This document shows positions 38,665 to 50,500 of a stretch of DNA of 64,000 nucleotides, piece after piece. The translations under genes and the position numbers were made by a program. The notes beneath the pieces were generated by a model. That model was not told where the DNA came from and made no database searches. It saw only the letters and a program-made list of their open reading frames with translations. The stretch is from NCBI GenBank assembly GCA_030272155.1, contig CP126199.1, positions 620,001-684,000 on the forward strand, read 5' to 3'. The DNA is from Tetradesmus obliquus (lineage: Eukaryota; Chlorophyta; Chlorophyceae; Sphaeropleales; Scenedesmaceae). The stretch's first letter is position 1. Each line of letters starts with the position of its first letter.

Positions 38665-39762
38665 CCAGCCGTGTGCAGTGCAGTGCACAGGGGGTTCAGT
38701 TTGTGCCAGAGGCCTGCATGCCAGGGCACAGGCTTGACACTTCATCGCAGCTCGCTGCAATACTTTTCACAGGCAGCTCACTTCATGCCTGGGGCTGCAT
38801 TCCAGCCATGGCACCTCGCCAACGGTGTGCAATGCAGTGCGAAGTGCTGCATCATGCAATGCACTTCACACCAGTCCACTTCCAGCTGGTTTCTCTGTAG
38901 AGTGGTTTGTTATCTAGGTTGAGCAGAGTTGACAAAGCTTGGCTGGTGTTTGCCACGGATCCACCGGGACTGCTGTAATGTTTACCTCAGGGTAGTGCAT
39001 ACTTGACCAGTGTTATTTGTTTCCTTGGTACGTGGGTTGCGTTAAATAAGAGTGTGTGGAGTTCAACCAGGGTTGCTCAGATTCAGGGGTCATGTTTTGC
39101 CTCTCTGCTGCTTTGAGGGTATGTTGGTTGTGTGTTGGATGCCGCCTCTTACCCAAAGGCGATCACTGCATTCTAGGATAGGATACCGTGCTTGGTGGAC
39201 AAAGGGACTGTTGCGTGCCAATGCTGCAAGGTTTGGGTGCTGTTGTCTTAGGAGTGCACTGCATGTCACGGCTGTTCAGTGCATCAATCTCTGAGGTTCT
39301 CTGCACACTGCGTTGTTAACAACGGCACTTTTGCTGCTGCATCAAGCAGAACAGCAGAGTGAACAGCGGCGCCGCCAGCCATTTACACCCTGAGCTTTCA
39401 AGTTTTCATTCCTGTGTCATGTCTTCCTCTTCACCCTGTGTCACGTCCTGCTGTGTTCTGGTCTGACAGGTGTTACGGCAGCACTTTGCGACTCAGGGTA
39501 TGTGTGAATACATAGAATACATGTATTTCTGCTCCTGCAGCGTGTATGTGATTGGATGCCACGCTAAGCTTCGCCGCCCATGACAGTAGCTGATGCAGCT
39601 TCATGCGTGCAGCGGCAGCTGCTGCTGTGATGATATCTATGTATGCGTGTTTCGGGTGCATGGGAGAATCCTTGTGGGATAGGATTACAGGTGTGCAGGT
39701 GGAGTGATCAGGCGTCACATGCGTGTCACAAAAGTGGCAAGCTCTGGCAAGAGCAGCAAGTG

Positions 39763-39830
39763 GTGTGGTGATGTCTGAAGTGTGTGGTGCTTGCAGCAGC
39801 CAGTGTGGTGATGTCTGAAGTGTGTGGTGC
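39763..39830. repeat. Tandem repeat, 2 x 40 bp
   Basis: A 28-bp block (GTGTGGTGATGTCTGAAGTG start) at 39763-39790 recurs exactly at 39803-39830. Confidence 0.85.
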
Positions 39831-40684
39831 AGCTGTTGACAGGGCCGGCGAGGGGATGGTGATGCATCTCATGTGAAGTACATGCATAGTATGTGGCTTG
39901 GCAGTTGGTGATGTGCTGGGAGTGAGGCGTTGGTTTGCAGTCGTCGACATGTGTGCATAAACCGTTGCAATTGTAATGCTGAGCTTTGCAGGGTGGCATG
40001 TGCGAGTTGCTTTTTTTGTGCCTGTAGTAGCGACATAACCCAATGCCAACCTGCTACATCACGAGTGTGTTTCCACTGTCGCTGTACTTCTTGGCAACTT
40101 CTGCTCTTGCTGCGCCACTCTACAGGCGCAGCATTGATGTACTGCATGCAGTAGATGTGGTTCCATGTACTACTAGTAAATCCATGTAGCATGGTGTGCC
40201 AGCCACCAAGCGTTGACGTGGCATGCTGCTGCCTATGTACTACACACATAGTATGAAGCACTTGTGCCAGCTTTTGGGGTGCTGCTTGCTCCGCGCCCTT
40301 GTCACCTCAGCACTGTATACTACTGTGCATATGTTCGAGCTGCAGCTGCCACCAGGCGTGGTAGTCACAGGTCACTATGAGACCAGGCAAAGCACGCTTG
40401 AGAGATGCTTTGAGCTGCCTGCACCTTTCATCCACTGCAGAAGGGCTCTTTGGCACAGCGTTTGCAGCTGCACAGCGACAGTGTTGCAGGGCTTTGCTGC
40501 ATGTGTGCACGCATGCGTCCTGTTTGTTGTTTGTTGCAGCCTGTCTCAGTGTGGACTGCTTGGTGACGAGCATGTTTCTGCTGTGCATGCAGACCTCTGA
40601 GGGGACACACTGCGCATGCTGCTGCTACCGTGGCGTGGCTGTGTCTGATTGTTTGACTGAGCATTTGCGTGACCAACTCAATTC

Positions 40685-41239
40685 ATGATTCTTTGTGCTG
40701 ACGTGGGTGCTGCTTGGGATGAGGTGTGGCAATGCATGTTTGAAATGTTGCATCGGCCAGGTCGCTCACCAAGGCAGCAGTGGAGCCTGCAAGTTGCAAG
40801 CAGCTCGCCAACTGGTGTGACCGTTGTTTCCCAAACAGACGCTCGACTGCAGGGTGTCGTGCTCCATGCCAGCATTGTTGGCAACAGAGCCCGCTACAGT
40901 GGATGGCTGTCATTCTCTGGCCATTCATTGGCAGCAGGTTGTAACAGAGTAACTCAGGATCCAGTGCAAGCCGCTTTCAGCTCTGACAACATGGGTCTTG
41001 TGCTAGCATCATGGGTGTTACCAGGTGGCCTAGTGAACCAGGTTGCTGCATCCAGCCTCGAAGCCGTAGCTACTTGGCCTGACCGCAGCCTCCACAGACA
41101 GACAGAACGACAGCAGCCACAGCATGCCCCAAAAACCGCTTATGAGGAGACGGACAGCACATCATTGACAAGATCTGGACACATTGCACCGCAGCCAGCT
41201 TCCATGCACATTGTGCTGAGCAGGCATTACTATGCCTGA
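40685..41239 (+). CDS. Uncharacterised open frame, 184 codons
   Basis: ATG-initiated frame with a balanced, non-repetitive composition, unlike the Cys/Leu-rich shadows elsewhere. It starts MILCADVGAAWDEVWQ; a Val/Ser-rich middle contains GVTVVSQTDARLQG. No recognised domain or signal peptide. It may be chance or one exon of an unmodelled gene. Confidence 0.25.
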   Translation: MILCADVGAAWDEVWQCMFEMLHRPGRSPRQQWSLQVASSSPTGVTVVSQTDARLQGVVLHASIVGNRARYSGWLSFSGHSLAAGCNRVTQDPVQAAFSSDNMGLVLASWVLPGGLVNQVAASSLEAVATWPDRSLHRQTERQQPQHAPKTAYEETDSTSLTRSGHIAPQPASMHIVLSRHYYA

Positions 41240-41383
41240 ACAAGCACCCATCTGGCCAGCGCAAATGTGCTCACAGCACTGATGATGGCAGATTGGTGAT
41301 ACGACCCGCACACGCTGCACTACAGCCAGGCTTGGCGAAACAGGCACGTGCAACTTCATACAGCCCTGGTAAAATCGGTGTGC

Positions 41384-44300
41384 TCACAGCCATGCAGCCC
41401 AGCCTTCGTACATCCTGCTCAGCTTGTCAACGCTGGTGGCAGCAGCAACCAGCGCAGACACCTCTGCATCCACACTCACAGCAGCAGCAGCACTGCTGCT
41501 GTCATCGGCAGTAAAAGCCGCCGGAGCTCCCCCACCAGAGCTACTGCTGCTGCTGCTGCTGCTGCCTTGCATGTGCTTGCCAGTCAGACGTGCCGTGCAT
41601 CGCGCCAGTGCTGCTGCTGCAAAGGCCCGCCGCCGCGCCTCAGCCCTGGCGCGCCTCACACTGCTGCCACTCGCTGCTGCTGCTGCTGCCGCGCCATGCT
41701 TGCCGCTGCCTGCTGCCATCTGCATGGCGTGGTCTGCTGTGATGGCTGCTGCAACTGTCTCTGCTGCTGCTGCCAGGCTGTCCAGCTGGTGCGTCAGCTG
41801 AGTCAGCAAGATGTGAGCCTGAATGCACAGCAGCACACAGCACGCACAGCACATACACGATGGTGAGTGCATGCGCCAACATACATACAACAATGAAACA
41901 TGCCAGACAGACCACCGTCTGCTACAGCTCTAGCAGTTACAACAGCAGCAGCACCAGCAGCCAGTCCTCACCTGGCCCAGCTCCTGCAGCTCATCCTTCA
42001 CGCCCTGCAGCGCAGGCGACATGTGCTGCAGCAGCAGCTCCAGCAGCCTCCGCTGCTGCTGCTGCTGCTGCTCGCCGCCCTGCTCCTGCTGCACTCCCTG
42101 CTGCTGCTGCTGCTGCTGCTGGTTGAGCAGCAGGGCCTCTTGCAAGCCTGCTGCAGCAGCAGCGCCAATGCCCCGCAGCCGTTGCAGCACTGCCACACAC
42201 CTGCCATGCTGCGCCAGCGTCTCGCTAGTGATTGGTGCCAGGTCACGCGCCGCAGAGTTCCTCTCCACAAGCGTCTGCAGCGCATGCAGTGTGCTGCCAG
42301 TGCCGCCTTTTACTAATGCAAGAGCTGACTCAGCAGAATCAACCATATGACCTAACACATTTGTAAGTGCCTGCGCCCTAGCTAGTGCCGCAGGTGTCTT
42401 TAGCGCTAGCTGCTGCTCTGCTGCTGCCTCTTCCTGCGCTGCCTCATCTGCTGCTGTTTCTGCCTGCTGGCCTGCCGCCTGTGATGAGGCCAGCAGAGCT
42501 TCGGCTGCTGCTGCCTCGCCTTCTGCTGCTGCCACGGCGGCGGCTGTGCTGCGCAGCTGCAGCAGCAGCGAGGCGTTGCCCTGGAAGGCATCCACACCGT
42601 CAGGCATGCCTGCAAGCACGTAGATTAGCAGCAGCGGCAGCAGATGTTAGCGGCAGCAGCAGCAGCAGCAGCAGCAGCGCGGCAGTAAACACATAATGAT
42701 CCACACCATCAGGCATGCCTGCATGGCAGAGCCGTAACAGAACAAGCACATCAACAGCGGCAGGCGTCAGCAGCAACATGTTGGTATGACACCTTGCACG
42801 ATGGGCTGCTGCTGCATGGCCTTGTCATTCAGATCTTATCTGCAAGCGTTCATCGTCAGATGTGCTGACTCAAGCCTGCCGCAAGCCGAGCCACACCTGC
42901 CGTCCACAGCCGGCCCCGCTTGCTGCTGTTGTGTAATATTAGTAGCGCCTAGCTGTTCACTACACACTCAACGACATCTACAGCTGCCTTGTCTGCTGCT
43001 GGTGTGCCGCACCTGGCGCCCACAGCCGCCCCCTCCTGCTAAACTCCAGCTGCAGGGCCGCCTCGCCCAGCCGGCTCACGCCAGCCAGCAGGCCGGCAGC
43101 AGACGAGGACCAGTGGCGGCTGCGAGTGACCAGCCCGGACAGCACCTGCAGGGGCAGGAACGGGACAACAGAGCACACTGGAGGTCATGAGCTGCAGAAA
43201 TCGTGATACAACGGACTGTGTGTTGAACAGACTGTGTTTGTGACCAGCCCAGACAGCACGTGAAGGCACAGGCATACGCACATCCAGCACAGCAGAGGTC
43301 AGAATGAGTGATGGGGATCTGCGAGTGACCAGCCCAGACAGCACCTGAAGGGCAGACACCACATGACACAAGCAGTTGGTCAGGCTATGCAAAGGCGGTG
43401 CGTTGAGTTGCCCAGATGCTTGGTGTTAGTAGGGTCATGATGGGCACAGACGGCACACTGTGCATGACAAAGCTGCCTGGTTGCAGCATATCAAATAGAG
43501 CTTGACACATCACTACCTGCAGGACACGCAAGAGGCCTCATGACACCACCACGCATTGCCACATCTTGCCCTGCTTCAATCATCATGCAGCCCCTCACCT
43601 TGAAGCACACGGATGGGTCCCCCACCACCACGCCTCCCGCTGCTGCCAGCCTGGCCACCGCCTCCCTCACGCCGCCAGCAGCAGCAGCAGCAGCCTCCTG
43701 CCAAGCCGCCATGCCAGCCTCCAGCCCTGACAGACATTCCGACACCTCCTGCCATGCTGCCAGCAGCTCCCCACGCCCCGGCATGCGCAACTCACTACTG
43801 CTGCCAGCACCACCACCACCAGCAGCAGCAGCAGCAGCAGTTGTGCTGCCGTCTGGCTGCTGAGAGTTTGGCCCCAGCAGGTGAGGCAGTGGCAGGCTTG
43901 TGCAGCTGCTGTCAGGGGCCTGGTCGGGGTGCTGTGGCAGCAGCTGCAGCAGCCCCAGCTGGCTGAAGTGCCACTGGAATGCGTCACCAGGCGCCAGCGC
44001 AGCAGCAGCGGCAGCAGCAACAGCAGCCGCCGTCACATTCGCCACAGGCCCCTCACCATCACTCGAGCCTCCAGCTGGCATGCCCAGGGAGACAGCAGCA
44101 GCCTGCACAAGCTGAGTCAGGTGCTGCTGGACCCCCGCCTGCTGTTGCTGCTGCTGCTGCTGCTGCTGCAGCAGCAGGTCTCCCCACAGCCACTCGAAGG
44201 CAGCCAGGTGCCGCAGCCAGGCCTGCTGCTGCCACTCGCAGCTGGGCCACGCCTGCTGCAGCCCTGCCAGGTGCTGCTGGCTGTGCAGCTGCTGCGCGCG

Positions 44301-44531
44301 CTGCAGCCCCGCCGACAGCAGCTGCTGCCCAAGCGCCTGCCACTCTGCGGCCTCAGACTGCAGTGCTGAAACATCGTGATCATAATCACCTGGCTTCTGC
44401 AATGTTGGCTCCAAGCTGCCATCCTCCTCCAAGGCTCCACCAAGCAGGAGATCGTTATCTCCACCTTCCAGCACCGCCCCTGCTCCTGGCAGTGAGGGGT
44501 CAAAGGCATCAAAAGGAACCAGCTCCGGTAG

Positions 44532-44564
<33 letters not shown>

Positions 44565-47500
44565 GCCATGCTGCAGGTCGCTGGCTGCTGCTGCCTGCTG
44601 GGCCTGCTGCTCCTCCAGCAGCCACTCTAGGCCCTCTTCTTCATCAATCTTTTCTTCATCAACATGATCTTCCAAGCCCTCTGCTGCTGCCGCATCTCCT
44701 GCGTCCTCCAGAGCCCCACCCAGCTCCTCACCATCATCACCTTCCAGCAGCATGCCTGCCCCAGCAAGGCTTTGATCAAATGCGTCAAACGGCACCAGGC
44801 CAGGGGCATCCCAGCCACCACGCCCATCCAGCCTACCATCTCCCTCCAAGGCATCACCTTCTAAGGCATCACCTAAGCCACCTAAGCCAGGGCCCTGGCT
44901 GCTGCTGCTGCCCGCTTGCGCTGACGCACCTGCCTGCTGTTGGCCGCTGCCTGCCGCCGTGCTGCGCCGCTGCAGCACTGCAGCCGCTTCACTGCCCAGC
45001 AGCTGCAGGTGCCGCTGCAGCTGGCTCAGCTGCTGCTGCAGCTGCTGCAGCAGGCAGCCTGACACTGCAGGCACCAGAAGCTGCTCAAGACGCTGAAGCA
45101 GCCCATCTGACGCTGCTGCTGCTGCTGCTGCTGCTACCTCATCTGCTGCTGCTACTGCCCCGTCTGTTGTTGCTGCTGCTGCTGCCTCATCTGCTGATGC
45201 GTGCTTATCAGAGCAAGGCGCCAGCAGCAGGCTGTGCAGCACTTGCAGCACAAACACAAGCGGCCGGTACTGCTCAAGGTCTAGAGGCAGAGGCGTGCTG
45301 CTGCTCAACACATCAACGACACCGCCACTGTCACTATCAGCATCAGCTGCTGCAGATGGCGCTGCTGATGTGCCTGTCAGCTGCTGCTGCTGCATCTGGT
45401 GCTGCAGGCATCCACACTGCAGCAGCAGCACCACCAGGCACTTCCATGCAGCTGCTGGCTCTGGCGTCCCCCACATGCTGCTGCTGCTGCCGCTGCTGCC
45501 AGCGCCTGCTGCTGCAGCCGAGCCTGCCAGGGCGTCAAACACGTCCTTGCTGTGCATGGCAGCGCCACTCGCAATGCCGGCAGCAGCAGCAGCCAGCACC
45601 TGCTGCAGCACTGACAGTGCCTTATCATCAACAGGGACGGCTGCAGCACCCACCCCTGCCCCAGGCCCTGAAGCCACATTTCCTCCGGATGCAGGGTTGT
45701 CACTTTTGCTGTTATTTTGTTTGTTATTTTTGTTATCTTCTGCGGTGTTGAGCCAGTGCTGCAGCCCCAGCTGGGAGAGGCCCAGCAAGGGGCACAGGCA
45801 GGCCCCTAGGCAGCGCAGCGCCGCCGCATCGAGCTCGCCCCAGTGCACCTGCAGCAGCTGCACAGCCGCCACACAGTCCTCAACGTATGACACGTCATAG
45901 CCCTGCGGGAGCAGCAGCTGCTGCAGCTGCTCTACCTGGGCCAGCAGCAAGGTGTCTGTTGCACGGATGCCTGCTGCACCGCCTGCAGCAGCGACAGCTG
46001 CAAGCGCCTGCATCTGCTGGTCCAGCAGCGCGCACTGCTGCAGCAGCTGCTGCAGCTGCTGCCAGCTGCTGCTCACGAGTGACTGTGCAGCAGCCCAGCA
46101 CTGCAGCTGGCTGACTGGCCCAGCTTGCATCATCACAACTTGAGATGCCTCAGCCGGTGCTGCGGCTGCTGCTGCGTTGTCGTCCTCATGTTCACTGCAG
46201 CTGGCGGCATTGCTGCTGCCGAGTGCTGCTGCTGCTGCCCAAGGGGCCAGCGGCGCAACTGCTTCGTACTTGATCGCCAGCAGCAGCTGCTGCAGCAGTT
46301 GCAGCTTGCCAGCCGCCGCTGCAATCCAGCCGTGCTGCTGCGAGCCCTGCTGCTGCTGCTGCAGTGCCAGCTGCAGCTCTGCCTCACTGCCTGCTGCACT
46401 GTGCTGCTCCATCAGCTCTTCTATTGATGCCACTACCTCTGGAAGCTCATCAGACACCAGCGAAGATGACATGTCAGTAACAAATGACAGCCCCGCCTGC
46501 TGATACTGCAGCAGCACGGCCTGAAGGGCTGCCAGGTGCTGCTGCAGAGAAGAGCAGCTACTTTCAAGCTTGCCAGGTGCTAGTGGCTGAGACTGTTGCT
46601 GCAGCTGCTGCGCTGCTGAATGAACTTCAGCGCACACAACACCTAGAGCCCTGCTAGCCACCAGCTGCACCCTTGCTGACTCAGCCTCACTGGCAGTTCC
46701 CAGTGAAGTTCCCAGCTGCGACAACTTCACAGCTAGATCTTCACTGTGAACTTGGACTGTGGCCATGTCTCCTGCTGCAGCAGCTGCGTCTGCAGCAGCA
46801 GCAGCAACAGCGATGGCATGCTGCTGCTGCTGCAGCTGGCACGCAATCCAGCAGGCAGCTAGGCAGGCCCAGGTGCGCGCAGCAGCAGCAGGGTCAGGCA
46901 GCTGGGGTGCTGTGACTGCTGCTGCTGCCATGGATGGCGTGTTGGGGCCTGACACTGCTGCTGCGAAGGCCTGGGACCAGGCCCAGTGGTGGCTGTGCTG
47001 TATGTAGTCGCCTGCAGGCACATGATACAGGCGCGTGCAAAACAAGACAGGCTGTAAGGATCACCATGCAGCATAATGTGCGCCTGGTTCTTGCAGGGGC
47101 TCACAAGCGCCCTCGGTTGCAACAAAGCAAGGCAGCACGAGAAGCCATCTGAAACAGCCTTGCTAGCCTGGGTCTGCTGCAACAATGTCATCACGTAGTG
47201 TTGCATGCCAAGACAAATCAACCAACAGGCACTGCCCTCTCCTCCGCACCTGGCAGCAGCTGCTGCAGCACTGCAGCGTACGCGGCCACCGCCCAGCGCC
47301 CCAGCGCCATCAGCCGGCTCTGCTGCTGCAGCAGCAGCCGGCCCTGATCATCTGCCAGCTGGCAGCACTGCAACACATCTGCCGGCAGCAGCTGCGCCAC
47401 GCTGCTGCTGCTGCTGGTGCTGGTGCCAGGCCCGCTGCTCAGCACAGCCCCCAAAGACCGTGCAAGGATCCCATCATTGAGTGCGACCACACTGTCACCA

Positions 47501-50500
47501 GTGGATGCATTGTCTGCATTGGGGCTCAGCAGCAGCAGCGACCTGTCGCAGGCAGCAGCATCCCACTCCAGCCGCGGTGCCAGCAGCCCCTGCACCTGAC
47601 TGTTTGCAACAGCACCTAGTGCTGCTGCCGCGCCCAGCAGCTGCTGCTGCAGGGTGGCGAGTGTCTCCTGGTGCCTGGCTAGCCAGCTACCTGCAGCACC
47701 CATGCTGCTGCTTGCCATGCTGCATAACCTCCTGTAATCTGACAGATGCGCGCCCACAGCCTGCGCTGCTGCTGCGCCCGCAGTGAGCGCAGACACCTCG
47801 CCGTCCGCTGCTTCTGCTGCTGCCGCGGCGGCTGCTGCTGCCTTGCTGCGTGCTGCGTCTCCTGCTGCTGCCAGCTGCTGCATGTAGAGGTGCGCCTCGC
47901 CGTAGCTGACCACTGCTGCCAGGCCGTTGCCCACTGCAGGCAGCGCAGCAGCAAGGCCGGCCAGCAACGGCTGCTGCAGCTCCTCCATCCTGCAAGGCGG
48001 CAGCAACGCAACACAGCTCATCAGTACGTGAGTTCTTCTTGCGGGAGGCAGCAGGCGGGCCAGAAGCAACAATTCTGGCTGCATGCTGCCGCTCCTCCAT
48101 CCTACATGACAACACCAGCATCAGAGTGGTGTCAGCAGGGTGGTGTGAAGACAGACGGACAGGACACAGGTGACGAGTCCGTGAGTATGAAGTGAGAAAA
48201 ACAAGAAGAAATGCCTTTGCCCATGGTTGGGCATGCAGCCAGGCCGGCCAGCGATGGCTGCTGCCGCTCCTCCATCCTGCAAAGGGACACCAGCAGGGTG
48301 GCGCAAAGAAGCACCTCGTCAGTAAGGGATGTGAAACAAGGTGACACATCAGGGCAGCCAGCAGCGGCTGCTGCCGCTCCTCCATCCTGCAGGTCGATAG
48401 CAGCAGGCAATAGCAGCAGGGTGGCGCCAAGACACAGCTCGTCAGTAAGGGTGTGTGAAGCAAGGGTGTGCAGCCGGCCAGCCAGCAGCGGCTGCTGCAG
48501 CTCCTCCATCCTGCAAGGGCAGCAGGGTGGTTGGTGCCAAGACAGGCAGATTAGTGATTGATGTCGAAGGGAGGGCGCGCAGCAGCCACTCACAGACACA
48601 TACATGCAGGCACATTTGTATGCCAACACAAGCATGCCAACAAGCCCATGCATCACCTGATTCGGACACATGCCAGCCACAACACGCTTCACCAACTCCA
48701 GCAAATCAACTGCCTTTGATACCCACAGCAAGCGGTATCTCGCAGCTTACCTGGATGCAAACAGCTTGAGGCTCACGCCCGTGTCCTGGTCCTTGCGTGC
48801 CGCATGCGCCTCCCGCTCCACGCTCCAGTCCACGGCAGGGTCAGCCAGCAGCAGCGCCAACAGCTGCGCCAGCAGCTCGCCACTGCTGCGGAGGGTGGCC
48901 AGTGTTGCTGCTGCTGCGGCGCTGAAGGGGCCGGCTAGGCCGCCTGGGCCGAGCGCAGCCTGGCGGGACAGACATGGCAACAGCGCCAAAAGAACGCAAT
49001 GTTGATACACGACACAGCATGGCACAGCAGCTAGGGTAGGGAGCAACACAGCGAGCAAGAGGTAGGGCATTTTAAACACATCATCCTGCTGCAAGTGCAC
49101 CGTTTGAAGCTGCAGGCTACCCGTGCCACCAGGTTTGTGTGGCTGCAGTACATCACAAGCATTCATGACATTCATTTCCTGAAGAGCAATGTATCGATTA
49201 AAACAATGCAGAATGCAGTTGCAACACGCACCTGCATCATGCCTGTCAGCCAGAAGGGCACCAGCTCTGGCACGCCCACACTATTGAAGAGCAACATGTC
49301 CATCTGACTATTGCCCAAATAACAAAATCTGCCAACATGGCCTACCTGCATCATGCCTGTCAGCCGGAAGGGCACTAACTCAGGCACGCCCAGCGCCGCA
49401 CCCTTGTCAAAGCACACGCTGAAATCAATGTGCAGCAGCTCCCCTCGCTCCGTGTCCAGCAGCAGATTATCCAAATGCCTGTCCCCCAGGCCCAGCAGCC
49501 AGCCCAGCATGCTGCCCACAGCTGCTGAGGCAGCAAAGCAGTGCAGGCTGGCCCACCAGGTGCCCGGCGTGGCGGCAGCTGACAGCAGCTGCCGCGCGAG
49601 GAGCTGCTTTGGCGCCTCGCGCTGCAGGGAGGTGAAGGTGCTGCGCAGCACGGCTGCAGGGGAGAGCAAGACAGAGCGGGTGCAGCAGGGCAGAAGCACA
49701 AGTGCTGTGGTCAGTCAAGATGTAAATACAACAAACACGACAAATACTAGGTGTGTGTGTGTCGGCTTGCCCATGATTGATGTTGGCCTGCTGCCAAAGG
49801 GCGCAGCTGTGCAGTGCCCATGAACATGTGTCACCGCACCAGCACATGCCACGTCCCGCACGGTGTTTGGCACTTGCTGCCCACTCACCGGCAGGCCAGG
49901 AGCTGCGTGGCGCGCCAACCGATACGCCAGCAGCCTGCAGCGCCGGCAGCAGCCGCGCATAAAAGGCATCCGCAGGCCTGGCTGCTGCCACCATCAGCGG
50001 CAGTACTACGCCACTACTGCTGCTGTCAGGCTTTGCGTCACCCCCATCTGTCCCAGCTGCCTCAGCAGCAGCAGCAGCAGCAGCGCCGGCTGCTGCTGCG
50101 GCAGCCTCGCGCTTTGCTGCTGCCACTGCGTGGTGCCGCTCAGCAGTGGCTGCCTGCCAGGCTCGCACCAGGCCAAAGAGTGAGGTGGTGTGGCGCACCC
50201 ACTGCACCAGCCCCGCCCTCCTGCCTAGGGGAGTGATGCTGTAGGGACGCACCCGCAGCTGCTGCTGCTGCCTCCTGGGTGATGCTGCTGACCAGCCGGC
50301 CTGCGAAGCTGTCACCTCCGCCTGCATAGCACCAGGGCAACTGCTGCTGCTGCTGTGGTTCCTAACCTCTGCTGGTGCCACCAGCAGCGCATTTGCTGCA
50401 CGCATGAACTGCATCAGCCGCTCATCTACACGCAGATCATCCCTGCCCTTCAGCAAGAAGGCATGCACGCTGCCGTCATTGGCCAGCAGGCGCAGCCGCT

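Larger units (their letters stand above)
38665..41383. other. Intergenic between convergent F-box gene and SMG1
   Basis: No recognised gene. It contains a tandem repeat (39763-39830), a TGTAA near 38972 that may end the F-box transcript, and one uncharacterised frame (40685-41239). Confidence 0.45.
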
